Both the position numbers and the translations under genes were made by a program. Of a DNA stretch of 64,000 nucleotides, positions 9,127-18,657 are shown one piece after another. The notes under the pieces are model-generated. The model saw only the letters and a program-made list of their open reading frames with translations. It had not been told where the DNA came from and did not search any database. The stretch is taken from the NCBI RefSeq assembly GCF_030930995.1, contig NZ_CP133217.1, forward strand, positions 1,471,001-1,535,000, in the 5' to 3' direction. Every line of letters begins with the position of its first letter. Position 1 is the stretch's first letter. This DNA is from Thiothrix subterranea. Its GTDB lineage: Bacteria > Pseudomonadota > Gammaproteobacteria > Thiotrichales > Thiotrichaceae.

Positions 9127-10953
9127 TTATTTCGGTGCGTATCTAACTGTCACCAGGCCATTAACACCGTCTTGATTATAGCCGTTGTTGGTTTGGTAAT
9201 CTTTGTCCAATACGTTGCTGAGTTTTGCCCCGACCGTCCAGCTCTTCGCCAGTTGGTAATCGGCGCGTAAGTCCAACGTGCCATAACCCGCCAGCTTTTT
9301 GCTCTCGGTATTGGCAGTATCGGTATAACGCTGGCTTTCGCCACGTACTGTTGCACCCACGCGGAATTTGCCAAGGTCACGGTCAATATCCATGCTGGCA
9401 AGCCGTTCGGGGCGGAGTATCAGGTTGTTACCCGCATCCACACCGCTGCGGTTTTCTGGTTTCTGGAGGGTAAGATTGGTGTTCACCTCCCAGCCTGCCA
9501 ATTGCGTTCCGGCACTCAGTTCCACGCCTTGAATCCGTGCCTTGTCGGTTTGGCTGACCTTGTAGGTCGGCGGTGGATAGCTGATCAAATTGTCGATGTT
9601 ATTGCTGAAGGCATTGGCTGACCAGCGCACTTTGTCAAGGGCAGCTTTGCCGGAAACACCGAATTCAGTGTTTCGTGATTCTTCCGGTTGCAAGCTGGCA
9701 TCACCACTAAACGGGTAGTACAAATTATTAAAGGTGGGGGCTTTAAACGCTGTGCCATACGCCGCCGTCACGCGCATTCCATTGGGTAAATCACGCCCGA
9801 CCGCAACACCGCCAGTGGTATGCTTGCCAAATTGCTCATTGTCATCATGACGCGCCGAAACATCGAATTGAGTTGCGCCGATTGAGTGCTGATAACTGCT
9901 AAACATCCCCGTATTGTCGCGGCTAGTCACATCGTAGGTCGTGTTGCTGTCCACCTTGTCGTTTTGCTGGTCAATGCCGACTGTCAAAGAACTGTTGCTA
10001 GTGATTTGTACATCAGCTTGCACGGTTGCTGTCGTGCGGGTGGTGTTAAAACGGCTTTTGAAATCACCGTCCTTGAAGTTGTCACTTTCGTCCTTTGACT
10101 GCCCAAGTTGCGCGGTCAGCACAGCTTGATTGCCCAGTGTTTGGCGTAACTTGCCATTGACTGCTTGCTGCACAAACTCGCCTTGGTTGCCGAAAGCGCC
10201 GTCGTAATCATTGTTGCCTTGCGCTTGCAACAGGGAAACGTCTACATCCGTGCCATTGGCAAAGCGGTGTCCGGCACGCAAAGCAACGCTGTCGCGTTCG
10301 TAACCATCGGCATCTGGCTCTTTATTATTGGCGGTGGCGTTGAAACCGTCGGTTTGTTCCGTGCCTGCATTGAGGTTGTACCAGGTTGTCGTATTACCGC
10401 CCGCCAGATTGACGTTGGCTTTTTGAGTATTGTTACTGCCTGCACTGATGCTGATTTCCGGCTGGAAATCTTTGCCGCCTTTGCGGGTAAAAATTTGGAT
10501 GACACCACCAATCGCTTCCGAACCGTACAAGCTGGAACGCGGGCCGCGCACCACTTCAATGCGTTCTACTTGTGCCAGCGGTAAATCTTCAAGTGCTACG
10601 CTGCCGGTGGTGGCTGAACCCATTTTAATGCCATCAATCAGCACCAATACATGGCTGGAATTGGTGCCGCGCATGAATACAAACGTGGCTTTGCCCATGC
10701 CACCGCTGTTACTGAGGTTAATGCCGGGTACATGGCGCAATACATCGGGGATGCTGTTGGCTTGGTATTTTTCAATGTCTGCACGGGTGATAATGCTGAC
10801 AGGGGCTAAGGTTTCGTCAACGGTACGGGCTTTGCGGTCAGCCGTGACAACGATTTCATCGAGGGTAGTGGTGTCTTCTGCCAATACCAGTGGGGATGCC
10901 AACAGGCAAAGGGTAACAGTGCCGAACTGCGCGGCAAGAGGGGATAATTTCAT
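9127..10953 (-). CDS. btuB: TonB-dependent vitamin B12 receptor
   Basis: This 608-residue outer-membrane receptor imports corrinoids with energy from TonB-ExbBD. It has a signal peptide of about 25 residues ending in LVLA, then a TonB box LDEIVVTA. The plug domain (about residues 45-160) includes IPDVLRHVPGINLSNSGG, GTNSSHVLVLIDGIKM and VERIEVVRGPRSSLYGSEAIGGVIQI. The rest is a 22-strand-type barrel ending VTVRYAPK. The size matches E. coli BtuB (614). A cobalamin riboswitch in the leader supports B12 rather than siderophore specificity. It is the first gene of the seven-gene operon. Confidence 0.95.
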   Translation of the reverse strand: MKLSPLAAQFGTVTLCLLASPLVLAEDTTTLDEIVVTADRKARTVDETLAPVSIITRADIEKYQANSIPDVLRHVPGINLSNSGGMGKATFVFMRGTNSSHVLVLIDGIKMGSATTGSVALEDLPLAQVERIEVVRGPRSSLYGSEAIGGVIQIFTRKGGKDFQPEISISAGSNNTQKANVNLAGGNTTTWYNLNAGTEQTDGFNATANNKEPDADGYERDSVALRAGHRFANGTDVDVSLLQAQGNNDYDGAFGNQGEFVQQAVNGKLRQTLGNQAVLTAQLGQSKDESDNFKDGDFKSRFNTTRTTATVQADVQITSNSSLTVGIDQQNDKVDSNTTYDVTSRDNTGMFSSYQHSIGATQFDVSARHDDNEQFGKHTTGGVAVGRDLPNGMRVTAAYGTAFKAPTFNNLYYPFSGDASLQPEESRNTEFGVSGKAALDKVRWSANAFSNNIDNLISYPPPTYKVSQTDKARIQGVELSAGTQLAGWEVNTNLTLQKPENRSGVDAGNNLILRPERLASMDIDRDLGKFRVGATVRGESQRYTDTANTESKKLAGYGTLDLRADYQLAKSWTVGAKLSNVLDKDYQTNNGYNQDGVNGLVTVRYAPK

Positions 10954-11002
10954 GGGGTATGGATTTCCGTAACGCTGCGCCCATCGCGCACGTGTGTGAA
11001 GA

Positions 11003-11018
11003 CGACTCGCTAGAGTCG
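11003..11018 (-). promoter_or_regulatory. hairpin in riboswitch expression platform
   Basis: The inverted repeat CGACTC/GAGTCG with a 4-nt loop lies between the B12 aptamer and the btuB start. No U-run follows. A translational or alternative-pairing mechanism therefore seems more likely than simple termination, but the alternative structure cannot be computed here. Confidence 0.45.
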
Positions 11019-11027
11019 CGCCTTGTC

Positions 11028-11140
11028 AGGCCGGTATCGGACTTGTCAGGTTGATTGAACCTGCTTACCGTTGCGAGGGCAGTGTGGGGTTTGCACCCAC
11101 TTCCCGTTTAACGCTTCCCGAAAACGATGAAGCGCACCTG
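11028..11140 (-). promoter_or_regulatory. cobalamin (AdoCbl) riboswitch aptamer
   Basis: Read on the minus strand, the btuB leader contains CAGGTGCGC, GGGAAGTGGGTGCAAACCCCAC, the B12-box core ACTGCCCTCGCAACGG and the closing AGTCCGATACCGGCCTG in the order and spacing of the cobalamin riboswitch. A downstream hairpin CGACTC-loop-GAGTCG (11003-11018) may form part of the expression platform. The switch should reduce btuB and the downstream transport and synthesis genes when adenosylcobalamin is plentiful. Confidence 0.95.
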
Positions 11141-11152
11141 AACAGGAGGGGC

Positions 11153-11181
11153 AAACTACGGGATTATTCCGGCAGAGTCAA
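11153..11181 (-). promoter_or_regulatory. candidate sigma70 promoter of the btuB operon
   Basis: On the minus strand TTGACT (11176-11181) is followed after 17 nt by TAGTTT (11153-11158). The predicted start would fall a few bases ahead of the riboswitch aptamer, where a leader should begin. The -10 match is weak (3 of 6), so the call rests mainly on spacing and position. Confidence 0.4.
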
Positions 11182-11191
11182 ACCTTTCGCA

Positions 11192-13168
11192 TTACCAGCG
11201 TTGCGACCAGAAATTCCCATTGTGGAAATAATGCACGTAATCGCCAATCATCACGCTGCGGTCATTCTGCGGGTAGCTCCAATATTCTTCGCGCCCACGT
11301 TCGGTAATCAGCGGCGCTAACTGACGGATCTTCTTGGCAGATTTGTCCACTTCAAAACGGTACAGCCCGGTTTGGGTGTGGTCATAATAATCGGACGGTT
11401 GCCCCTGCATCCCTTGTTGTGGGGTATCGTGCAACTTGATCGGCAACGCCACCCGCAAATCCGTCCCCACCGGCAATGTAGTCACCGCATGGTGATCGTG
11501 CAGCGCGGCGGAATCGGTGCCGCGTTTGCCGAGAATCAGCTTATCAACTTCCTTCATCTCACCCGGTTTGCTGGTGTCGAACAGGGAAAGTTTCATGCCT
11601 TGATACCATGCGCCCCGGAATTCACCCTGTGGGTCGGGCAGCGCATCTTTGCCAATGCCCAGCAGCAAGTGTTTGCCGACGGGGTGCAAGTAGTCAGAGA
11701 AGCCCGGTATTTGTAATTCGCCCGCGATGTACGGATCTTGCGGGTTGGTCAAATCCAGCACATACAGCGGGTCAGTGCTGCGGAAGGTGATTAAATACGC
11801 CTGATCACCGACAAAGCGGGAGGCGTAAAGCTGTTCTTCGGGCTTGCCAATGTGTTGCGGGCGTTTGCGATTGGGCAATTGTGACACCAGTTGCAAACCG
11901 TTGTTGCCACCTTCCTTGAGGATGCTGAGAATGCCGGGCGATTTGCCGTAAGGTGCAGTAATTGCCATTGATGGATCGGTGAATTGGTCGTTTTCGGTGA
12001 TTACGCGCAAATAGCCATCCTGTTCGCTGAAACGGAAGGAGGATTCCTGCCCGCTCAAATGCCCCGGTACGGAGCCGCTACCACGGTAGGCAATATCAGT
12101 GCTGGTGAAGGCAAATTTATGAATGCGGGTGTTGCTGCGAGCGCCTTGTGCTTGGTTGTATTGGTAATCTGTGGTGGCAAGGTAGAGTGCTTGCGGTGAG
12201 GCGTACAAGGTGTCGGTATTGCCCACGTAGCAACGGCTTTTGAAGCGGAAATCAGTTGCATTCAAGTCAACGGCGACCACGCTGATAATATTGTTGCTGT
12301 AATAGCCGGAATCTGCATCAGCCGTTTTGGGCGGGCGGTTGACGTAGCAATCATCCGCTGTGACCAACGGTGCGGTTTTACCATCCGCCGTGCGATAGGT
12401 GGGCAGAAAATCTTGTGCGGTCAGTTTGTCCAGACCGCTGGTCGTGTTGATTTGTGGGTAGCTTTGCAGCACCAAATACAGCGTATCACCCACGCGGCGG
12501 CTGGCATTGAAGTCGCCACCCAATTGCACTTGCAGGGTGGAAGCGGCTTTTTCAGGCTGGCGCACGTCGATGTAGTTCAATTCGGTTTGTTGCGGGCGCG
12601 GCATGATGTAAGGTGGCGGCATCATGCGGGTTGTTCCGGCGGGCATCGGCATCGGAACAGGTATGGCTTGATACGCATTGCCTAGTGTCACCAGACGGCG
12701 TTGTTTACCGGCGAGGTAAAGATTTTGCAGGCTGCTGCCTTCGGGCAATGTCAGGCGTTTGACTTCTTGTAAGTTTTTGCCGCCGTCGTTGATCTGCATA
12801 ATCCGCAGGGTGTTGTCTTGGTAATGCTGGTTGTTGGGTGCGCCGATCGCGTAGACATGGCGACCGTCGGTTTTAATGAGGTCAGCTTCATCGACCCCGC
12901 GTTCTTGCAGGTTGGTGGTGGAAAAGGCTGGCGCTTTGGCTGCTGCCGGGGCTGCTGCGGCTGGTGCAGGCATTCCGGCTGGCGCTTCCCTTGCCGCAGA
13001 ATACTGCGGTTGCTGGTAGGATTTCAGCAGGTAATCGCGTAATTCCGCCGCGCTGATTTTTTTCAATCCGCCGGTTTCGTTATCAACCGGCGCGTCTAAC
13101 GAGGCGCAGGAAACTAGCCAAGGCACACACAGTGCGGGTAAAAAGCGGGCGAATGTTGACGTTTTCAT
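11192..13168 (-). CDS. secreted beta-propeller domain lipoprotein
   Basis: This 658-residue protein begins with a lipoprotein signal peptide whose lipobox is LVSC (Cys21), so it is probably anchored to a membrane on the periplasmic side. A low-complexity Ala/Pro linker (about residues 60-80) precedes a large domain with repeated blade-like motifs: TDGRHVYAIGAPNNQHY, DTLYLVLQSYP, LYLATTDYQY, AYLITFRSTDPLYVLDLTNPQDP. This is the pattern of the beta-propeller family PF09826. No catalytic residues are evident and the function is unknown. The stop lies just upstream of the btuB promoter, so readthrough into the riboswitch leader is possible. Confidence 0.8.
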   Translation of the reverse strand: MKTSTFARFLPALCVPWLVSCASLDAPVDNETGGLKKISAAELRDYLLKSYQQPQYSAAREAPAGMPAPAAAAPAAAKAPAFSTTNLQERGVDEADLIKTDGRHVYAIGAPNNQHYQDNTLRIMQINDGGKNLQEVKRLTLPEGSSLQNLYLAGKQRRLVTLGNAYQAIPVPMPMPAGTTRMMPPPYIMPRPQQTELNYIDVRQPEKAASTLQVQLGGDFNASRRVGDTLYLVLQSYPQINTTSGLDKLTAQDFLPTYRTADGKTAPLVTADDCYVNRPPKTADADSGYYSNNIISVVAVDLNATDFRFKSRCYVGNTDTLYASPQALYLATTDYQYNQAQGARSNTRIHKFAFTSTDIAYRGSGSVPGHLSGQESSFRFSEQDGYLRVITENDQFTDPSMAITAPYGKSPGILSILKEGGNNGLQLVSQLPNRKRPQHIGKPEEQLYASRFVGDQAYLITFRSTDPLYVLDLTNPQDPYIAGELQIPGFSDYLHPVGKHLLLGIGKDALPDPQGEFRGAWYQGMKLSLFDTSKPGEMKEVDKLILGKRGTDSAALHDHHAVTTLPVGTDLRVALPIKLHDTPQQGMQGQPSDYYDHTQTGLYRFEVDKSAKKIRQLAPLITERGREEYWSYPQNDRSVMIGDYVHYFHNGNFWSQRW

Positions 13169-13248
13169 AGCGACTCCCTTGTTTGCATTTTATCTCGCTT
13201 ATGATCATATTCTAGTCCAACAGTTCCATTGTGAAGGTGATATACCGC

Positions 13249-14085
13249 ATGAATCCCGTGTTTTGGCATTGTCCGTTATGTAATGAGTCGCTGACTTTGG
13301 TTGAGCGTACTTGGGTGTGTGCTAACCGCCACAGTTTCGACCGTGCGAAAGAAGGTTACGTGAACCTGCTCTTGGTTAACCGCAAGCATTCGGCTGACCC
13401 CGGTGACAATAAAGCGATGTTGGATAGCCGTCGCTATTTCTTGCAACAGGGGTTTTACGCGCCGTTGGCAATGGCATTGGGGGCGGCGATTCGTGAGCAT
13501 TTCCCCGACACTGAGCAGGCGCTGACCTTGTTGGATGCGGGTTGTGGGGAAGGCTATTACCTCAACCAACTGGTGCAATCCCTCGGTGCTAATGTGCAAG
13601 GTTATGGCACGGATATTTCGCGGGCGGCGATGCGGCTGGCGGCGAAGCAATACCCCGCGTTGGCGTTTGCGGTGGCTTCCAGCTTTGAATTACCGTTGGC
13701 GGATGCGTCGGTGGATGTGTTGGTGCGCGTGTTTGCGCCTGCCGCTGAAGCCGAGATTGTGCGCGTATTGAAACCGGGTGGGCTGTATTTGTGGGCATAC
13801 CCTGCCGCCCAACATTTGTTCGAACTGCGCCAGTTGATTTACGATGCGCCGCAACCGCATCCGGTGGAGGAGTTACCGCCGTTGGACAATATGCAGGAAT
13901 GCCCGCCGTTGGCGGTGAGTTACCCTGTCACGTTGCCGGATCAGGCAAGCATTGCGGCATTGCTGCACATGACCCCGTATTACTGGTCAGCGAGTGCCGA
14001 AAAACAAGCCGATTGCCACCACTTGGCGTCATTGGATTTGACTGTGGATTTTGCAGTGCGGATGATGCGCAAAATGATTAACTGA
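13249..14085 (+). CDS. rlmA: 23S rRNA (guanine-N1)-methyltransferase RlmA
   Basis: RlmA methylates N1 of a guanine in helix 35 of 23S rRNA (G745 in E. coli). The N-terminal zinc-binding region HCPLCNESL...WVCANRHSFDRAKEGYVNLLLV is diagnostic, and the SAM-binding motif LLDAGCGEGYYLNQLV follows. VLKPGGLYLWAYPAAQHLFELR and LLHMTPYYWSAS in the C-terminal half match the family. From the ATG at 13249 it has 278 residues (E. coli 269). A GTG at 13231 is possible, but AAGGTG sits in good position before 13249. gdhA follows 13 nt downstream. Confidence 0.93.
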   Translation: MNPVFWHCPLCNESLTLVERTWVCANRHSFDRAKEGYVNLLLVNRKHSADPGDNKAMLDSRRYFLQQGFYAPLAMALGAAIREHFPDTEQALTLLDAGCGEGYYLNQLVQSLGANVQGYGTDISRAAMRLAAKQYPALAFAVASSFELPLADASVDVLVRVFAPAAEAEIVRVLKPGGLYLWAYPAAQHLFELRQLIYDAPQPHPVEELPPLDNMQECPPLAVSYPVTLPDQASIAALLHMTPYYWSASAEKQADCHHLASLDLTVDFAVRMMRKMIN

Positions 14086-14095
14086 AGGGATGTAG

Positions 14096-15436
<1,341 letters not shown>

Positions 15437-15487
15437 TCAGGTTGCGCGGCAAACCTCGTCCTTCAGGGCGGGGAGGATTCGGAGTAA

Positions 15488-15560
15488 TTAATGTGGTATT
15501 TGCTGCTGCTCGATGTACTGGCGAATGACTGAACTGTACCGCCCCTCCCATTCCGTTTGT
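15488..15560 (-). pseudogene. tnpA (Y1 transposase) 3' remnant
   Basis: On the minus strand, in the space between the left end and tnpB, one frame reads RYSSVIRQYIEQQQIPH followed by a stop at 15488. The stretch SVIRQYIEQQ resembles the C-terminus of IS200-family TnpA. The orientation (divergent from tnpB, C-terminus toward the left end) is also that of IS605 elements. Nothing of the catalytic HUH or tyrosine region remains. The match is short and made by eye. Confidence 0.45.
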
Positions 15561-15628
15561 CGGCTGAAACCCGCGTTTACGGTAGATTCAGGCACACGAA
15601 GTAGGGATTTTAGTCTACCCTTAGCACC

Positions 15629-16770
15629 ATGCAACGACTACAAGCCTTCAAATACGAACTAAAGCCAGACGGTGGACAACAGCGCAATCTGCGCCGTTAC
15701 GCGGGTTCGTGCCGCTTCGTCTACAACAAAGCATTAGCGTTGCAGCAAGCCAATCATGAAGCGGGTGAAAAGTTCATCGGTTATGTGGCAATGGCAAAAC
15801 ACCTAACGGCATGGCGCAATGGAGAAGAAACGCCGTGGCTGAAAGATGCCCCTGTCCATCCCTTGCAGCACGCGCTAAAGGACTTGGAAAAAGCCTACCA
15901 AAACTTCTTTGCTAAGCGTGCCGACCCTTCGGCTACGCTCAGGGCAGGTTTCCCCCGCTTCAAACGCAAAGGCGGCTGCGACAGTTTCCGCTATCCCGAC
16001 TCCAAACAAATTAAGCTCGATCAGCGCAACAACCGCGTTTTCCTGCCAAAATTGGGTTGGATACGTTACCGCAACAGCCGCGATGTGTTGGGGGAATTGC
16101 GCAATGTTACGGTGTCCGGCAAAAACGGCAAGTGGTACATCAGTATCCAAACCCAGCGGGAAGTGGAGCAACCCATATCTGCCACCACCACGAGTATCGG
16201 TATCGACTACGGCGCATGGCGCATAAGCAGAAATTCAGTAACAACTGGAAAAAGGCGAAAGCCAAAGTTCAAAAACTCCACACACAAATCGCCAATACCC
16301 GCCGCGATTTCCTGCACAAAGCGACGACAACCATCAGCCAAAACCACGCGGTGGTGTTCGTCGAAGATTTGCAGGTAAGCAATATGAGCCTATCAGCGGC
16401 AGGCACAGCAGAAAATCCCGGCAAGAACGTGGCGGCAAAGTCTGGCTTAAACAAAGCCATTCTCGATCAAGGTTGGGGTGAATTTCGGCGGCAACTCGAC
16501 TATAAAATGGCATGGAATGGCGGCATGTTGTTCGCCGTGCCTGCGCATTACACCAGTCAAGAATGCCCCGAATGTCATCACGTATCAGCGGATAACCGCC
16601 AAACACAAGCGAAGTTTGTGTGCGTGAAATGTCACTATGAAAATCATGCCGATCATGTCGGCGCGATCAATGTTGAAGAGCGTGGACACCGCTTGTTAGC
16701 CTGTGGAGATGCGGCATTAAGTCGCTCGATGAAGCAGGAACTCACCGAAGTAAGTCAGCTATCTAGCTGA
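15629..16770 (+). pseudogene. tnpB: tnpB (RNA-guided nuclease, IS605 family), frameshifted with internal deletion
   Basis: The N-terminal part (frame starting 15629) reads as TnpB through SIGIDYGA, the first RuvC aspartate. The reading then leaves the family at about 16213-16222. The rest continues in another frame from HKQKFSNNWKKAKAKV through FVEDLQVSNMS (second catalytic residue), the zinc finger CPECHH...CVKCHY and HADHVGAINV (third). Family members have roughly 40 more residues between these two parts, so a deletion with a frameshift removed them. An extra 8-codon segment at 15926-15949 interrupts RAD-FPRFKRKG. A functional nuclease is not expected. Confidence 0.88.
15926..15949 (+). repeat. 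24-nt palindrome-like insert in tnpB
   Basis: CCTTCGGCTACGCTCAGGGCAGGT encodes eight residues (PSATLRAG) inserted between RAD and FPRFKRKG. The core, with the preceding C, CCCTTCG..CTCAGGG, is an imperfect palindrome of the short interspersed type that yields PERSRR/LRSGQ-like peptides when translated. The insert keeps the frame, so it entered independently of the later frameshift. Confidence 0.6.
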
Positions 16771-16782
16771 ATGCAGTAGGAA

Positions 16783-16804
16783 TCCCCTTCCTTCAGGGAG
16801 GGGA
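16783..16804. terminator. right-end hairpin of the IS element, possible bidirectional terminator
   Basis: TCCCCTTCC-TTCA-GGGAGGGGA forms a 9-bp stem with one G-T pair and a 4-nt loop. It is the subterminal hairpin expected at an IS605 right end, and it contains the dgkA stop codon. No clear T-run follows on either strand, so a terminator role is uncertain. Confidence 0.5.
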
Positions 16805-17182
16805 GGATGTCAACATGCTCCAGAGTTCCATCCCGATCACGATGACCCACAACAGAATGGACACGCCGACCGCAGCGGCGGCGATGTCTTTGATCACTTT
16901 GATTTTTTCATTGTGACGCTCTTCCACAAAGTCACAAAGTGCTTCAATCGCGCTGTTGAACAGTTCCGCCATGAGTACCAAGGTGGTTGCCACCAATACC
17001 ATCAGAAAATCCACCCAGCCCCGGAAGGCGAAGGCCACGATCAATACGATCACTGACAGCACGAGTTTGTAGGTGACACTAAAATCGTATTTGACCGCGT
17101 AACTCAGCCCGGATAACACGGTGCGGAATTTCCGCAAGGGGTGATAACCCGCATCCCCGGTGCCGAGAAATTTATTCTTCAT
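16793..17182 (-). CDS. dgkA: diacylglycerol / undecaprenol kinase family protein
   Basis: This 129-residue membrane protein belongs to the small trimeric DgkA family, which phosphorylates diacylglycerol or undecaprenol. The N-terminal amphipathic part (FRTVLSGLSYAVKYDFSVTYKL), two early membrane helices, the catalytic and metal motif LMAELFNSAIEALCDFVEERHNEKIKVIKDIAAAAVG and a third helix are all present. The last residues, MLTSSPP, are encoded by the right end of the adjacent IS element and the stop lies in its hairpin, so the original C-terminus was replaced. Its ATG overlaps the PAP2 stop (ATGA), giving a lipid-phosphate gene pair. Confidence 0.9.
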   Translation of the reverse strand: MKNKFLGTGDAGYHPLRKFRTVLSGLSYAVKYDFSVTYKLVLSVIVLIVAFAFRGWVDFLMVLVATTLVLMAELFNSAIEALCDFVEERHNEKIKVIKDIAAAAVGVSILLWVIVIGMELWSMLTSSPP

Positions 17183-17718
17183 GCATAAACCTTTGGCAAA
17201 AACACCACACGTAATATCACTGCACAGGCACCCCCTAGCAGTGCGCCGACCAGCACATCACTCGGCCAATGCACTTGTAAATACAGTCTGGACATCATCA
17301 CCGCGATCACCACACCCGCGAAGACAATGCCCCCGCCGACCCGCAGCGCAGGCGGTAATAAAAACCACAGCGCCACAAAAAATGCAGCGGCTTGTGCCGA
17401 ATGCGCACTGGGAAATGCTGAATCGACCGGGATCGCGGTCAAGGTCTCAAACAACGCCGGGCGTGGACGTTCAAACCACGCCTTGAGCGTAAAAGCCGCC
17501 GCACTTGCCAGCAGAAACGCCGCAGGCAAATACGTGCTGTGTAACGATAGCACGGGGGCATCTCCCAAGCGCCATACCACCAAGATGCCCAACGCACTCA
17601 GGGGTACTAACAACCACAGCGACCCTAACCAGGTAACGGATGCAAAAAAATTATCCAGATACGGGGAGCGCAAACCGTGGAAAATGCCCAATATTTGGCT
17701 ATCCAAGACGTTTAGCAT
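17179..17718 (-). CDS. PAP2-family membrane phosphatase
   Basis: This 179-residue polytopic protein carries the three PAP2 motifs: KAWFERPRP, FPSAHSAQAA (PSAH instead of the commoner PSGH) and SRLYLQVHWPSDVLVG. Members dephosphorylate undecaprenyl pyrophosphate, phosphatidate or related lipids outside the cytoplasmic membrane. Co-location with dgkA fits a lipid-carrier recycling role. The ATG at 17718 immediately follows the DUF2189 stop. A longer ORF reading to 17769 would overlap that gene and adds no conserved sequence, so it was not used. Confidence 0.88.
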   Translation of the reverse strand: MLNVLDSQILGIFHGLRSPYLDNFFASVTWLGSLWLLVPLSALGILVVWRLGDAPVLSLHSTYLPAAFLLASAAAFTLKAWFERPRPALFETLTAIPVDSAFPSAHSAQAAAFFVALWFLLPPALRVGGGIVFAGVVIAVMMSRLYLQVHWPSDVLVGALLGGACAVILRVVFLPKVYA

Positions 17719-17719
17719 G

Positions 17720-18535
17720 TCATTTTTCCTGCACCATGTCGCGGTAAGCGTGCCAACTCGCATGGGCAATCAAGGGCATTGCAATAATCAAACCGAGATC
17801 AAAGGTTGCAATCCCTAGGCCAATCACGACGGTGATGGTGAGTGCCCATAGCAGCATGGTTAACGGGCTTTTGAAAACGGCACGCACACTGGTGGTCGCC
17901 GCCGTCACAATATCCACCTTACGTTCCAATAACATCGGGGCTGTTACCACACCTGTCATGAAGGCTAATAACGCAAACAATAGCCCCACGCCGAAGAAGG
18001 CCAAAATAAACATCCAACCCTGTTCCATGGTGAGTAAGGCGTTCCACAACCCGGCGTAACCTTCCATATCGACCGACATTTGATTAAAGAAAATACCGGT
18101 GATGACGGCTGATAAGCGCACCCAAAATACCATCATCATGCCCAGTACCACGGCATACAGCCCAAGGCTAATAGCATTTTCCCGAATACCACGGAGAGAT
18201 GACCAGAAACGCGGGGCTTGCCCTTGTTCAATTTGATGACTTAAGCCATACAAGCCTAATGCGAGGAAAGGGCCGACCAGTAAAAAGCCGGTGCTGGCTG
18301 CCACAAAAAACGCCGGGTTAGCGGCTGAGACGATGCTCATCAGAATACCGACTATGGCGAACACAATCCCGTAAGCTAAACTGGCTGAGGGGTTGGCTTT
18401 CATATCCGCCCAGCCTTGCCGCAGCCAACGCATAATCGCGGCGGGTTCAACGTGTTGGACGGGGTAACTTTTGAATAATTGTTCGGCGTGAGGAGCACTG
18501 GAAACCCCAGCCGATTTACTTGCAATCTGTGCCAT
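17720..18535 (-). CDS. DUF2189 integral membrane protein (paralog 1)
   Basis: This 271-residue polytopic protein belongs to DUF2189. It has a soluble N-terminus with a MRWLRQGWADMKANPSASLAYG-type motif before the first helix, then about six membrane segments, and ends with the family-typical MPLIAHASWHAYRDMVQEK. Two further members lie at 38648-39667 and 41939-42724, next to oxidase genes. The function is unknown. This copy is the first gene of a minus-strand unit with the PAP2 and dgkA genes. It diverges from the TatD gene across a 122-nt spacer. Confidence 0.88.
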   Translation of the reverse strand: MAQIASKSAGVSSAPHAEQLFKSYPVQHVEPAAIMRWLRQGWADMKANPSASLAYGIVFAIVGILMSIVSAANPAFFVAASTGFLLVGPFLALGLYGLSHQIEQGQAPRFWSSLRGIRENAISLGLYAVVLGMMMVFWVRLSAVITGIFFNQMSVDMEGYAGLWNALLTMEQGWMFILAFFGVGLLFALLAFMTGVVTAPMLLERKVDIVTAATTSVRAVFKSPLTMLLWALTITVVIGLGIATFDLGLIIAMPLIAHASWHAYRDMVQEK

Positions 18536-18657
18536 GGTAAACCTCCTTATAAGAACACTGTCGTTGTTAATACCCTAACGTTTTACTAGGGAATACTGCT
18601 AATGTAGTGTGAAAAATTCTCAACGACAACAAACCCTTATCAAAATATGGAAAATTT

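Larger units (their letters stand above)
15450..16810 (+). mobile_element. decayed IS200/IS605-type (IS1341-like) insertion sequence
   Basis: The element lies between gdhA and dgkA. Its ends carry similar sequences, CTTCAGGGCGGGGAGGAT on the left (15460-15478) and CTTCAGGGAGGGGAGGAT on the right (16791-16808), each part of an imperfect subterminal hairpin as expected for IS605 elements. It holds a broken tnpB and only the tail of a divergent tnpA. The element must have been mobilised in trans in the past and now looks immobile. The exact ends cannot be fixed without an empty-site comparison. Confidence 0.75.
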
